Positions 55,390-64,000 of a stretch of DNA of 64,000 bases are shown piece after piece (the stretch's first letter is position 1; every line of letters begins with the position of its first letter). The position numbers and the translations under genes are program-made. Source of the stretch: Suillus spraguei (lineage: Eukaryota; Basidiomycota; Agaricomycetes; Boletales; Suillaceae); the NCBI GenBank assembly GCA_016800925.1, contig JABCPU010000197.1:59048-123047 (forward strand), given 5' to 3'. Below the pieces are notes generated by a model. That model was not told the origin of the DNA and ran no database searches. It worked only from the letters and a program-made list of their open reading frames with translations.

Positions 55390-55705
55390 TCGCGAATGGC
55401 AATCGAGCCAGACCCTGAGACATGCTGCGAAGCTCTCAACCATCGGAGGCGAATGGCTGGATGCTTATTTACTAATCGAGCCAGAATCCTGCGGGCTGAG
55501 GGCTTGAAGTACGGCGCGAAGCTCAGAACGTGGGCCTCGCGATTGTCAAAAGAAGCAGAATTCTTCTGGAAAGATTCCAGAGTCTGAACTCTGCTTACGG
55601 GAGCCTTCCAGAGGCCTATATATAAATATATGATTCAATGAAATCATCGAACGCTTGTATGATGGCCTGGTACCGTGATGAGCTGCAAAAGGTTTGTGTA
55701 ATACG
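55390..55705 (-). pseudogene. Exons of an unrecognised gene, right-arm copy
   Basis: Mirror of 48696-49136 with the same frame slip. The plus-strand open frame over this stretch is a shadow. Confidence 0.35.
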
Positions 55706-56252
55706 AAAGTTTGAAAACGATTTATGAGGGGCATACCAGAGTTCAACTATCATTCAATGGGTCTTTGCAGCGAGTCCGAGGCAGGATGTATCATTACGCC
55801 GGAGCGAGTATTGTAAGTCTGTAACTAGCACTAGTAACTGCGCTTCCAAGGCACGATGCATGAATTATGACGCACGTCTTTGAGGGTGATGTGGTGGTAT
55901 AAGCCAGGCTGGTCCCGAGCTTATGGAAGACTCATGATGGGGGTGACCGCCTATTGCCACAGTGCCGTATATAATGCTGCGCCAACTATCCACGATGCAG
56001 CATTTTATGTAATTATCGCATCTCGACCTATTGGCAACTTGAAGAATCCCTCCAAAAAGACAAATCGTGTCATTCACCAAATGCATCATGCATCGTAGCG
56101 CCACACTTTGTAAGCTTCCGATGAAAAACACATTTAATTGGCCGACTATGCTACAGAATATAAGCTGACCAGAAATGCACAAGTACTACAGACATAACGG
56201 GACTGCGAAGCTCGAGGGGTTGATTACAAGAATATTAATTATGACGAATCCT
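55706..56252. other. Gene-free stretch inside the right arm
   Basis: Mirror of 48146-48695; I see no supported gene. Confidence 0.35.
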
Positions 56253-57656
56253 TCACGACCGCGAGTGCGATCGCTTCCATAACAATTCCGTTGGTTCAGA
56301 TGTGCAAAAAGCACGCGTGATCTTCACCCACTCCTCATGTCTCTTTCTGTAAGAAGCAAGATGGCTGAGTTGCACAGGCGTGGGATGGTGGGCGTGGAGA
56401 ATAAACATGTAGTCTGACATGTCGCTCTGTTGGACCACCGAAAAGGCATTTTCTCCGCTTCTGATAAATGCGGAGATATCGACACAATTGTCTGGAGTAA
56501 CCTGTCAAACGGTCATTCCGTCTTCAGTGTAGTTTGCAAGTACACTATGCGATGACACTCACAAAAATAGGTGGAGCTAGTGGAATGATAAAACCCCTCC
56601 CATCCCGCTTTGTCTGCAATGAAAGGTCTCCAGATATGGGCCACGAACATTGCGAATGCATCGTAAGTTGCTCAAACGGAATCGCTTGATCATCTTCTGG
56701 TGGATTGGGCAAAAGACTGGGGAGATGATAGCAAGCGAACAATACACAAACACTTTGTTCCAAATCTCTGTAAACCGCTGAATAAGTAGTTAAAGGCGAG
56801 AAAATGAAAATGACACATACGTTGGTGATGATTTACGCTTAGCCCACCGAGCAATTTGGAGATAGAGTGTATGATCGAGATTGAAAGTACGGTTGATTGT
56901 CCCGGGAGGTGACTCGAGTCCTTGCCGAAACATCATCACGGCCATCTCCCCTCCAAATCTCACACAGGCGGCTTGCGAAGGGGTATTATCTACTGGAGAC
57001 AACAATATTTCGTCTCCGTGGTTTCCTGCACCTGCATCTGAGGATATTGTAGGTGGCTGACTTGGGGCTAGGGAATCCGTATTTGGTTCTGGCGGCGTCG
57101 TGAGCTTGGGGACAACATCTCCTGGTGTATCCAAGAGAAGTGTTTCTGAACCTTGAGGCACATGTTGCCTTTGAGAGTCGTTCATAACAACATCAACCAT
57201 AGTGGGTACGATTTCCTCTTGGTTGAGTTCTTTAGCATCTGTAGGCACCAAAATCTCAGTAAAAGACGAGGTACTCGGCAGATCAATGGCATTCGCAGGA
57301 GCTGCAGGCTCGTTTACTGTAGTCGGTTCAGTAGATGCCGGTCGTAGAGGTATCCTTCCTGGCAGGTGAGATGGTCGTATTTTCTCCGCAGGCGGTCCCG
57401 TCACATCATTTGAAACATTAGGTGCACTGGGTGGCCCGGGAGCAGCAGGACTTAAAGGCTTTGAGTCAGGAGAAGCTGCAGGCTGATGATGCGCCTTAAA
57501 CCATTCGAGGTCACGGTGTTTGAGGTGCTCAGATAGTGAAGATGTCAGAGATTGGCGCTTTGGCTGCAGTTTTGGAAGGGGTTTCTGGATAGAGGCACTG
57601 GTTGGGGTGTCCATGCGAATATCTGAGCAGGGTATAGATGTGGTCGAAATGTGCAT
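56253..57656 (-). CDS. Unrecognised protein with a disordered N-terminus, right-arm copy
   Basis: Near-identical copy of 46749-48145. The first exon is open from 57656 (or the ATG at 57614) to about 56824. The following exons are at about 56773-56567 and 56508-56253. Differences are mostly single substitutions (for example GTINRTFNLDH in place of GTINHTFNLDH). Both copies remain open, which suggests either recent duplication or that both are functional. Confidence 0.5.
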
Positions 57657-57882
57657 TGTAATCTATAAATTTATATGTCAAACCATGAATAAACAGCGCG
57701 TGCACACCTTACAGGTGATTGAACTGAAGGCTCCGCTTGCGTAGTATTAAGAATAGTACTAGGAAACATTAGGTTTGCGCTTGGAGTCGCATCCCAGGCA
57801 ATTGTGATTACTGAGGTAGTGTCCCAAAACAAGATCATGACATTGATGTTCAGGTTTAATCAATGCCTGCGTACTTGTATTC

Positions 57883-58462
57883 TTGAGCCGTGGCTTCGCC
57901 TTCAGCTCGGACAGGATATGTGATTCTAGCCGAAACCCAAGAGGAACTTTGGATCAAGTCGTGGAGTCGGACTACGTGACAAAATTGACAAACAGCCGAA
58001 TACTTGGTGAGAATCAACACGTATATTGCAGGTCCTCCTCAGTGAAAAGCGGCAAGAAAGGAATCACGGCGCGAATTAAGGCCTGATATATGTCCATCGC
58101 GGCCACTGCTGACGATTCTATATGGAGAAGCCTTGTCGTAAAGGTCTGGTGGGCAATCTGTCCAGTACAAGATGAACAAATCGAGCAGAAAGCGATACAT
58201 CTACACACCTCGAAGAGCAAAACGATCTGGTGTTAGGGGTCAAAAGTAGTTATTGAGTCTTGCTTCTGTCAAGCCGATCGAGAATTCTAACACTTACATT
58301 ACGTAGAGCGTCAGGATAGTACGCTTTCTCAGAACCCAACCAGTTCTTCAGCTTATTGGCAGTGTTTATATACTCGTTGATGTCTTTTGATGCGAGCCTG
58401 GTTGCAAAGACCGGGAAAATCTTCGCGTTGTCGGCGACGGCAGTCTGTGGACGAGAACTCAT
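57883..58462 (-). pseudogene. Integrase-core gene remnant, right arm
   Basis: This keeps only the first exons (AKIFPVFATRLASKDINEY and following, 58462 downward) up to the single 85-bp segment at about 57843-57927. Directly beyond this the sequence continues with what lies after 46568 in the left arm. The catalytic core is therefore absent. Confidence 0.7.
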
Positions 58463-58739
58463 GAAGTCCTTGGATGCTGATGAAGCCGCAGAAAGCTGTT
58501 GGACTACACGGAATTGACTATCTGTAAAATATTTAAAGGCTTAGACGCCCCATCTACCTTGTGGTCGTTATAGTTGTCATATCAAAAGAGTCCAAGTTGA
58601 GGCTCGCAGGTACAACTTGTACAGCCGCAACAAAGGCAAACAGTCTCATTGTCGGCATACTTTCTACTTTATGTAATTACGTATACTGAACATATATTCT
58701 ATGTATTGTTTTCCGTGTTCACGCTGCGTCGTCAACAAT

Positions 58740-58974
58740 CATAGCCACTCCACAGTCTAAAAAATGAAATCAACCTTAACTCGGATGAGACAAAATGACA
58801 GGACTTACAGCAGGGGGCTTCGAAGATATATCATAAGTGACACGATTGATCCCACTTACTTCATTAGACGATATCCGACGCAAGACTTCGGGAGGGAACG
58901 CATACCTTGAAAATCAAGTTAGCATCGAACAGGACTAAAAAGTAAGACAAAACATACCAATCGGCAGTCATGAA
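58740..58974 (-). pseudogene. 3' terminal fragment of GMP synthase, right arm
   Basis: Mirror of 43523-43762: the end of the gene up to the stop codon region, with a small internal deletion near 58865. It shows that the duplication breakpoint cut within the GMP synthase relic. Confidence 0.65.
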
Positions 58975-59585
58975 CACCTGGATAGCCCAATTGGGAAGCC
59001 TTACTAGGCTTAGCAATAGCGTGCCTCGTGAACTTTATTTAGGCTCGAAACTCGAAATATTCCAACACCAGCGTTAAATAACGCCCTAAATATTCTATTA
59101 ACTTTGTACTGTAGCCTATAGCTAGGCTGGCACGTATCCCGCCTTATCCCGCCCTACGCCTGATACCGGCACTTTCCGCAAATCGCCCAACTTAGTCATA
59201 GAGGTTCATCTGGCGGGTTTCTCACGCCTCTGTACTCCTACCCCCTACACTGCTGCACACTGCACGCTGCCGCCGCTGCTTCTACAGCCCAGCAGCCATC
59301 ACCCAGGCCAACACTACGCTCTACAACATCCGCCCATCTTCCCCACCCAAAACCCCAGCGCCTCAGTGGTCTGTGCGCCCCCAGCTTGCAGCGCTGCAAG
59401 CATCCTGTAGGCTGCCTCTCACCTCGATCTACAACGCTTGTGCCCAGCACCAAGTCGTCTCTGTGTCCCAAGAACGCTTCCTGCACCAACCTGCTTCCCA
59501 CCTCATCATCCTTGCCCACCACTGCCCTCTACAACACCTGCCCAAGTGGTCCGTGCGCCCACTGTCAAACCTAGTCTTAGCTAAC
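58975..59585. other. Gene-free, CT-rich stretch
   Basis: No supported gene. The open frames at about 59373-59765 and 59238-59522 are compositional and lie on opposite strands of a C-rich region. Confidence 0.35.
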
Positions 59586-59940
59586 CGCCTACGCCTACAG
59601 AATCTTGCCTTGCGGATCGCACCATTCAGATCCACCAACGCCTGGTGTCATCTACTCACCTACGCCTACAGACTCGACACTCGGGGATCGCACCATTCAA
59701 CCGTTTGTCGACCTGGTCCGTGCGCCCACTATCACCCCGTCTCAGCTAATCGCCTACGCCTATAGGATCTTGACTTGCGGATCGCACCATTCAGATCCAC
59801 CAATGCCTGGTGTCGTCTACTCGCCTACGCCTACAGACTCGACACTCGGGGATCGCACCATTCAACCGTTTGTCGACCTGGTCCGTGCGCCCACTATCAC
59901 CCGGTCTCAGCTAATCGCCTTGCGGATCGCACCATTCAGA
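59586..59940. repeat. Tandem repeat of 165 bp, 2.1 units
   Basis: Units start at 59586, 59751 and 59916. Shared words are CGCCTACGCCTA, TTGCGGATCGCACCATTCAG and ACCTGGTCCGTGCGCCCACT. The third unit is cut after about 20 bp. The period is 55 codons, so a plus-strand frame stays open through it, but its product is not recognised. Confidence 0.8.
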
Positions 59941-61908
59941 TGTCAACTTTCAGGCCACCTGGACTGTGCGTCCCCCTTGCCTCTCACTTCATCAAGCTTG
60001 CAGTTCCCACTGACGCCTCATTTGAAATATAATATTTTAAGACACCACTGCTGCCACCATTGCCATCCCGTCAGTTTGAAGACACCACTGCTATCGCCCT
60101 TGCCATCCTGTCAGTCCGGCACTTTCTCAAGTGTGCAGACTATCAACAATGCTTAGAGGGACCGAGGCTTCGAGCTAGAGGGCCGCACAATCACATTATT
60201 GGTAGTACTTGACAACTGTACGCAACAATATATTTTTTTTTGCAATACACAACCTCCATTCTGATATTAATGAGTGATGCCATACACAAAAGCTATGACT
60301 CGACACTAGGTAAGTATAAGTGAACCTCCCTCACTACAACATTGGCGCGAGCTATGACTCGACACTAAGTATAAGTGAACCTCCCTCACTCCAACATTGG
60401 CACGGGGCCAAACATTCGATCTAAGTCAGCCAACACTCTATCACAGTCAAAGGGAAAGAAGTCATCACCAGGAACAGGTGGCTCTGTATCACGAGCAGCT
60501 GGATCAGGTAACTCTTCATCACCAGCCTCGCTGTCCTCAATAGTCTCAGCACTCTTGTACTGTTTGCGACGAGTTGTTGCAGGTATTGCTGCACTGCGGC
60601 GCTTCGTCCCTTTGTCAGATCGAGTGCGGCGGCGGCGATCAATTATTGCGCCACTCTTGAGCTTCTCTTCATGCTCCAGACGGAGTTTCTCGAATTCTTC
60701 GTCGCTCAAGGACTTCCAGTAAGTCGTACCATCATCCCACCTATTGCAAAGCATCTGGAGGTCCGGAAGCGCACTCGATACTTGACTAAGATTTGTAAAC
60801 GGAATTTGATCTGGCCATCCTTCCACAACAACCTGGTACCGCTGTACAACGTTGCGGAAGTAATGCGCCCATTGCATTTTTGCGCCAGTGTCACCGGTAC
60901 ACTCCTCTATTAATGAAATAAGTAAATTAATGTTGTAAATGCCAAAAAAAAAAAAAAAAACTTACGAAGCTTTCGGTTGATGATGTCACGGATTTCTGCG
61001 CGTTTATCGGAGACGCGCTTCTGGTGGTTTTTCGCAGAACCTGAATACAATTAGAACGATGTAGCAATAAGAACAAAGACACTAACCTTTCATCCCCTGG
61101 ACGGCGAAGCCTTCCATTTTGCTGACTAAATCTTGATTATCGATACCCATCACCAGTGTCCATGAAAATGTCAACACCTTGAGTAGCAAACGCGACACCT
61201 CGGAGGGGAACATCCGTAGAACCACGTGTAGTGTATAGAATAATTCCGCGCCTGTACGACAATGGAGGCTCTTGAGCTAGAAGATGTGAGGAAATGTCAG
61301 AGACAAATTCAAAAAAAGAACTACCTCGTTTTCCACTGCCTTCAAGGTTTGCGTGATATCGTTGATTTTCGACTTGGCCGTAACACGAACACCTGTCTTC
61401 TTCGTCTCTTTCCATTCAGTGAACTCGGCGAGAAGTTCAACTTGTTCTTCATTTGAGAGTGCGAGGTATTCGGACTTGTGTTCTCGGACAAGTGTTTGGA
61501 GCACCGCTTTACCATGGCTATCTAAAAAAAAAAACACTTGAGCACAACAGAACACGATGACACAATTATAATAAAAACTTACCGTTCTCTTTATCTTTGT
61601 TTTTCTTCCAGCAGAACGCGTTCCATAAATTAGCCTTAGAGCGCTTTGAACGGAGAAGGCCACGACCTATGTATAAATCGTTCTGAACTTGGCGGATACT
61701 TTTGTGGTGTGAAGACGCAATCAATTTGGTAGCATCATCGAGCTGCTTCCATGTGTCATCTAAGGCGTCCTTGAACCGAAGAGATTTGGTGCGTCGCTCG
61801 AGCCTGAGAGCCGCACGGGCTTCTTTACTGAGCACAACGTTCGAACGTCGACGGGCAGGTGGCTGGATGAGTCTAGCGTTTGAACTGCGCTTGTTGGCGA
61901 AGAATGAT
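59891..61908 (-). repeat. Left arm of a near-perfect palindrome
   Basis: Reverse complement of 61992-64000 except for single-base indels and homopolymer length changes (for example an A-run of 17 at about 60944-60960 versus a T-run of 14 at about 62936-62949). The arms meet around an 83-bp unique spacer (61909-61991). A short direct duplication of CTATGACTCGACACTA...CCTCCCTCACT (60292-60405) is present in both arms. Confidence 0.9.
60157..60385. repeat. 57-bp direct duplication in the 3' flank
   Basis: CTATGACTCGACACTA, AAGTATAAGTGAACCTCCC and CAACATTGGC occur twice at about 60292-60350 and 60354-60405, just after the stop of the palindrome gene. Mirrored at about 63488-63600. Confidence 0.7.
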
Positions 61909-62021
61909 TGGAACGTGACGGTGCGGTGCGCTGGATGAATGATTGCAGGTTTGACTTGTCTCCGCTGCTTTCCTTGAGCTAATGGTTGCCCATCATTCTT
62001 CGCCAACAAGCGCAGTTTCAA
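60386..62021 (-). CDS. Unrecognised multi-exon gene, left-palindrome copy
   Basis: The minus-strand exon 1 (from about 61990 to 61582) is open: RRQVKPAIIHPAHRTVTFQS, LDDTWKQLDDATKLIASSHH, LRSKRSKANLWNAFCWKKNK. Exon 2 gives EYLALSNEEQVELLAEFTEW and TAKSKINDITQTLKAVENE. Exon 3 gives ILYTTRGSTDVPLRGVAFAT, then a one-base insertion near 61154 shifts the frame before the QDLVSKMEGFAVQGMKG block. A small exon gives KRAEIRDIINRKL. The final exon (60877-60386) gives KMQWAHYFRNVVQRYQVVVE and a basic/acidic tail ending at 60386. I have no firm family; it resembles a repeated, transposon-associated agaricomycete gene type. The start codon is uncertain because the 5' end reaches into the spacer and the other arm. 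Confidence 0.5.
61909..61991. other. Spacer at the palindrome centre
   Basis: An 83-bp unique sequence between the arms. It continues the 5' coding frame of the left gene, so the symmetry axis falls inside a gene and not between genes. Confidence 0.7.
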
Positions 62022-63507
62022 ACGCTAGACTCATCCACCACCTGCCGTCGACGTTCGAACGTTGTGCTCAGTAAAGAAGCCCGTGCGCTCTCAGGCTCGA
62101 GCGACGCACCAAATCTCTTCGGTTCAAGACGCCTTAATGACACATGGAAGCAGCTCGATGATGCTACCAAATTGATTGCGTCTTCACACCACAAAAGTAT
62201 CCGCCAAGTTCAGAACGATTTATACATAGGTCGTGGCCTTCTCCGTTCAAAGCGCTCTAAGGCTAATTTATGGAACGCGTTCTGCTGGAAGAAAAACAAA
62301 GATAAAGAGAACGGTAAGTTTTTATTATAATTGTGTCATCGTGTTCTGTTGTGCTCAAGTGTTTTTTTTTTTTAGATAGCCATGGTAAAGCGGTGCTCCA
62401 AACACTTGTCCGAGAACACAAGTCCGAATACCTCGCACTCTCAAATGAAGAACAAGTTGAACTTCTCGCCGAGTTCACTGAATGGAAAGAGACGAAGAAG
62501 ACAGGTGTTCGTGTTACGGCCAAGTCGAAAATCAACGATATCACGCAAACCTTGAAGGCAGTGGAAAACGAGGTAGTTCTTTTTTGAATTTGTCTCTGAC
62601 ATTTCCTCACATCTTCTAGCTCAAGAGCCTCCATTGTCGTACAGGCGCGGAATCTATTCTATACACTACACGTGGTTCTACGGATGTTCCCCTCCGAGGT
62701 GTCGCGTTTGCTACTCAAGGTGTTGACATTTTCATGGACACTGTGATGGGTATCGATAATCAAGATTTAGTCAGCAAAATGGAAGGCTTCGCCGTCCAGG
62801 GGATGAAAGGTTAGTGTCTTTGTTCTTATTGCTACATCGTTCTAATTGTATTCAGGTTCTGCGAAAAACCACCAGAAGCGCGTCTCCGATAAACGCGCAG
62901 AAATCCGTGACATCATCAACCGAAAGCTTCGTAAGTTTTTTTTTTTTTTGGCATTTACAACATTAATTTACTTATTTCATTAATAGAGGAGTGTACCGGT
63001 GACACTGGCGCAAAAATGCAATGGGCGCATTACTTCCGCAACGTTGTACAGCGGTACCAGGTTGTTGTGGAAGGATGGCCAGATCAAATTCCGTTTACAA
63101 ATCTTAGTCAAGTATCGAGTGCGCTTCCGGACCTCCAGATGCTTTGCAATAGGTGGGATGATGGTACGACTTACTGGAAGTCCTTGAGCGACGAAGAATT
63201 CGAGAAACTCCGTCTGGAGCATGAAGAGAAGCTCAAGAGTGGCGCAATAATTGATCGCCGCCGCCGCACTCGATCTGACAAAGGGACGAAGCGCCGCAGT
63301 GCAGCAATACCTGCAACAACTCGTCGCAAACAGTACAAGAGTGCTGAGACTATTGAGGACAGCGAGGCTGGTGATGAAGAGTTACCTGATCCAGCTGCTC
63401 GTGATACAGAGCCACCTGTTCCTGGTGATGACTTCTTTCCCTTTGACTGTGATAGAGTGTTGGCTGACTTAGATCGAATGTTTGGCCCCGTGCCAATGTT
63501 GGAGTGA
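61992..63507 (+). pseudogene. Unrecognised multi-exon gene, right-palindrome copy
   Basis: Same gene as 60386-62021. Exon 1 is broken by several one-base differences between about 62020 and 62140. Downstream exons are clean: DSHGKAVLQTLVREHKSEYL, a 50-bp intron, LHCRTGAESILYTTRGST, MDTVMGIDNQDLVSKMEG (in frame here, unlike the left copy), SAKNHQKRVSDKRAEIRD and the last exon ending at 63507. Each arm therefore carries private lesions that the other lacks. Confidence 0.5.
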
Positions 63508-64000
63508 GGGAGGTTCACTTATACTTAGTGTCGAGTCATAGCTCGCGCCAATGTTGTAGTGAGGGAGGTTCACTTATACTTACCTAGTGTCGAGTCATAG
63601 CTTTTGTGTATGGCATCACTCATTAATATCAGAATGGAGGTTGTGTATTGCAAAAAAAAATATATTGTTGCGTACAGTTGTCAAGTACTACCAATAATGT
63701 GATTGTGCGGCCCTCTAGCTCGAAGCCTCGGTCCTCTAAGCATTGTTGATAGTCTGCACACTTGAGAAAGTGCCGGACTGACAGGATGGCAAGGGCGATA
63801 GCAGTGGTGTCTTCAAACTGACGGGATGGCAATGGTGGCAGCAGTGGTGTCTTAAAATATTATATTTCAAATGAGGCGTCAGTGGGAACTGCAAGCTTGA
63901 TGAAGTGAGAGGCAAGGGGGACGCACAGTCCAGGTGGCCTGAAAGTTGACATCTGAATGGTGCGATCCGCAAGCGATTAGCTGAGACCGGGTGATAGTGG
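63508..64000. other. Mirror of the left-arm 3' flank
   Basis: No gene; corresponds to 59891-60385 reversed, including part of the 165-bp repeat edge. Confidence 0.5.

Larger units (their letters stand above)
54838..58974 (-). repeat. Right arm of the large inverted duplication
   Basis: Reverse complement of 43523-49561 apart from the 1.9 kb missing from the integrase-core gene and a few small gaps (for example about 13 bp near 58865). Outer boundary at 58974 (GCAGTCATGAA), inner boundary at 54838 (TTGCTCTCAG). The 5.3-kb spacer holds the satellite, the TIR element and the rest of the MFS gene. Confidence 0.9.
61992..64000 (+). repeat. Right arm of the palindrome (runs to the window end)
   Basis: Starts ATCATTCTTCGCC, the complement of GGCGAAGAATGAT at 61896-61908. 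The match to the left arm continues to the last base, so the true arm may be longer. Single-base losses cluster in the first 150 bp (62040-62140), next to the centre. Confidence 0.9.

Noticed and set aside
61709..61938. Plus-strand frame in the left palindrome arm
   Set aside because: Shadow of exon 1 of the minus-strand gene.

Overview
The window looks like a transposon-rich accessory stretch of a filamentous basidiomycete (Agaricomycetes) genome. Genes are split by many short GT-AG introns of about 44-60 bp. The recognisable families are typical of that lineage: a SNF2-type helicase, a TET/JBP-like 2-oxoglutarate dioxygenase, a WW-domain/polytopic-membrane family, NACHT-WD40 (NLR-like) relics, a chromodomain-bearing Ty3/gypsy element, a hAT transposase tail and an integrase-core (rve-like) transposase. 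I saw no bacterial operons, tRNA or rRNA genes, or CRISPR arrays. Family names rest on reading motifs; no search was run.

Layout. 0-5.5 kb holds the best-preserved genes: the 3' part of a SNF2 helicase, a four-exon gene for a 60-residue protein, and a five-exon, 522-residue gene of unknown function. 6.7-15.3 kb is repeats: a 188-bp tandem array, a solo LTR with target duplication, two inverted copies of one Tc1/mariner-like MITE, and a chimeric LTR. 15.3-20.4 kb carries a frameshifted WW-family membrane-protein gene and a TET/JBP-like dioxygenase whose catalytic core is open. 20.7-31.5 kb is nested LTR material followed by a 5'-truncated chromovirus whose pol is interrupted by eight TGA stops, each where Arg (CGA) is expected. 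31.5-34.5 kb is an acidic gene relic and repeats.

34.8-43.8 kb is a graveyard of host-gene pieces: MSH4, an NLR-WD40 gene, second copies of the 522-residue gene (truncated) and the 60-residue gene (apparently intact), a fragment of proteasome subunit RPN6 fused to a hAT tail, and a decayed GMP synthase. 43.5-59.0 kb is a large inverted duplication. Its arms are 6.0 and 4.1 kb and carry an integrase-core gene, an unrecognised gene and an MFS transporter. Between the arms lie a 17-unit, 151-bp satellite with no CpG that I can find and a 767-bp TIR element. 59.0-64.0 kb ends in a second, almost perfect palindrome (arms at least 2.0 kb, 83-bp spacer) holding two head-to-head copies of one unrecognised gene; it may be a real foldback or an assembly artefact.

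How the parts fit. The window reads as a heterochromatin-like island in which cytosine methylation and CpG deamination have acted on repeats (CGA-to-TGA stops, CpG-free satellites), while a dioxygenase of the family that oxidises 5-methylcytosine lies in the same island. The most novel items are the duplicated 60-residue spliced gene and the 522-residue gene, each occurring twice about 35 kb apart, and the two inverted duplications.
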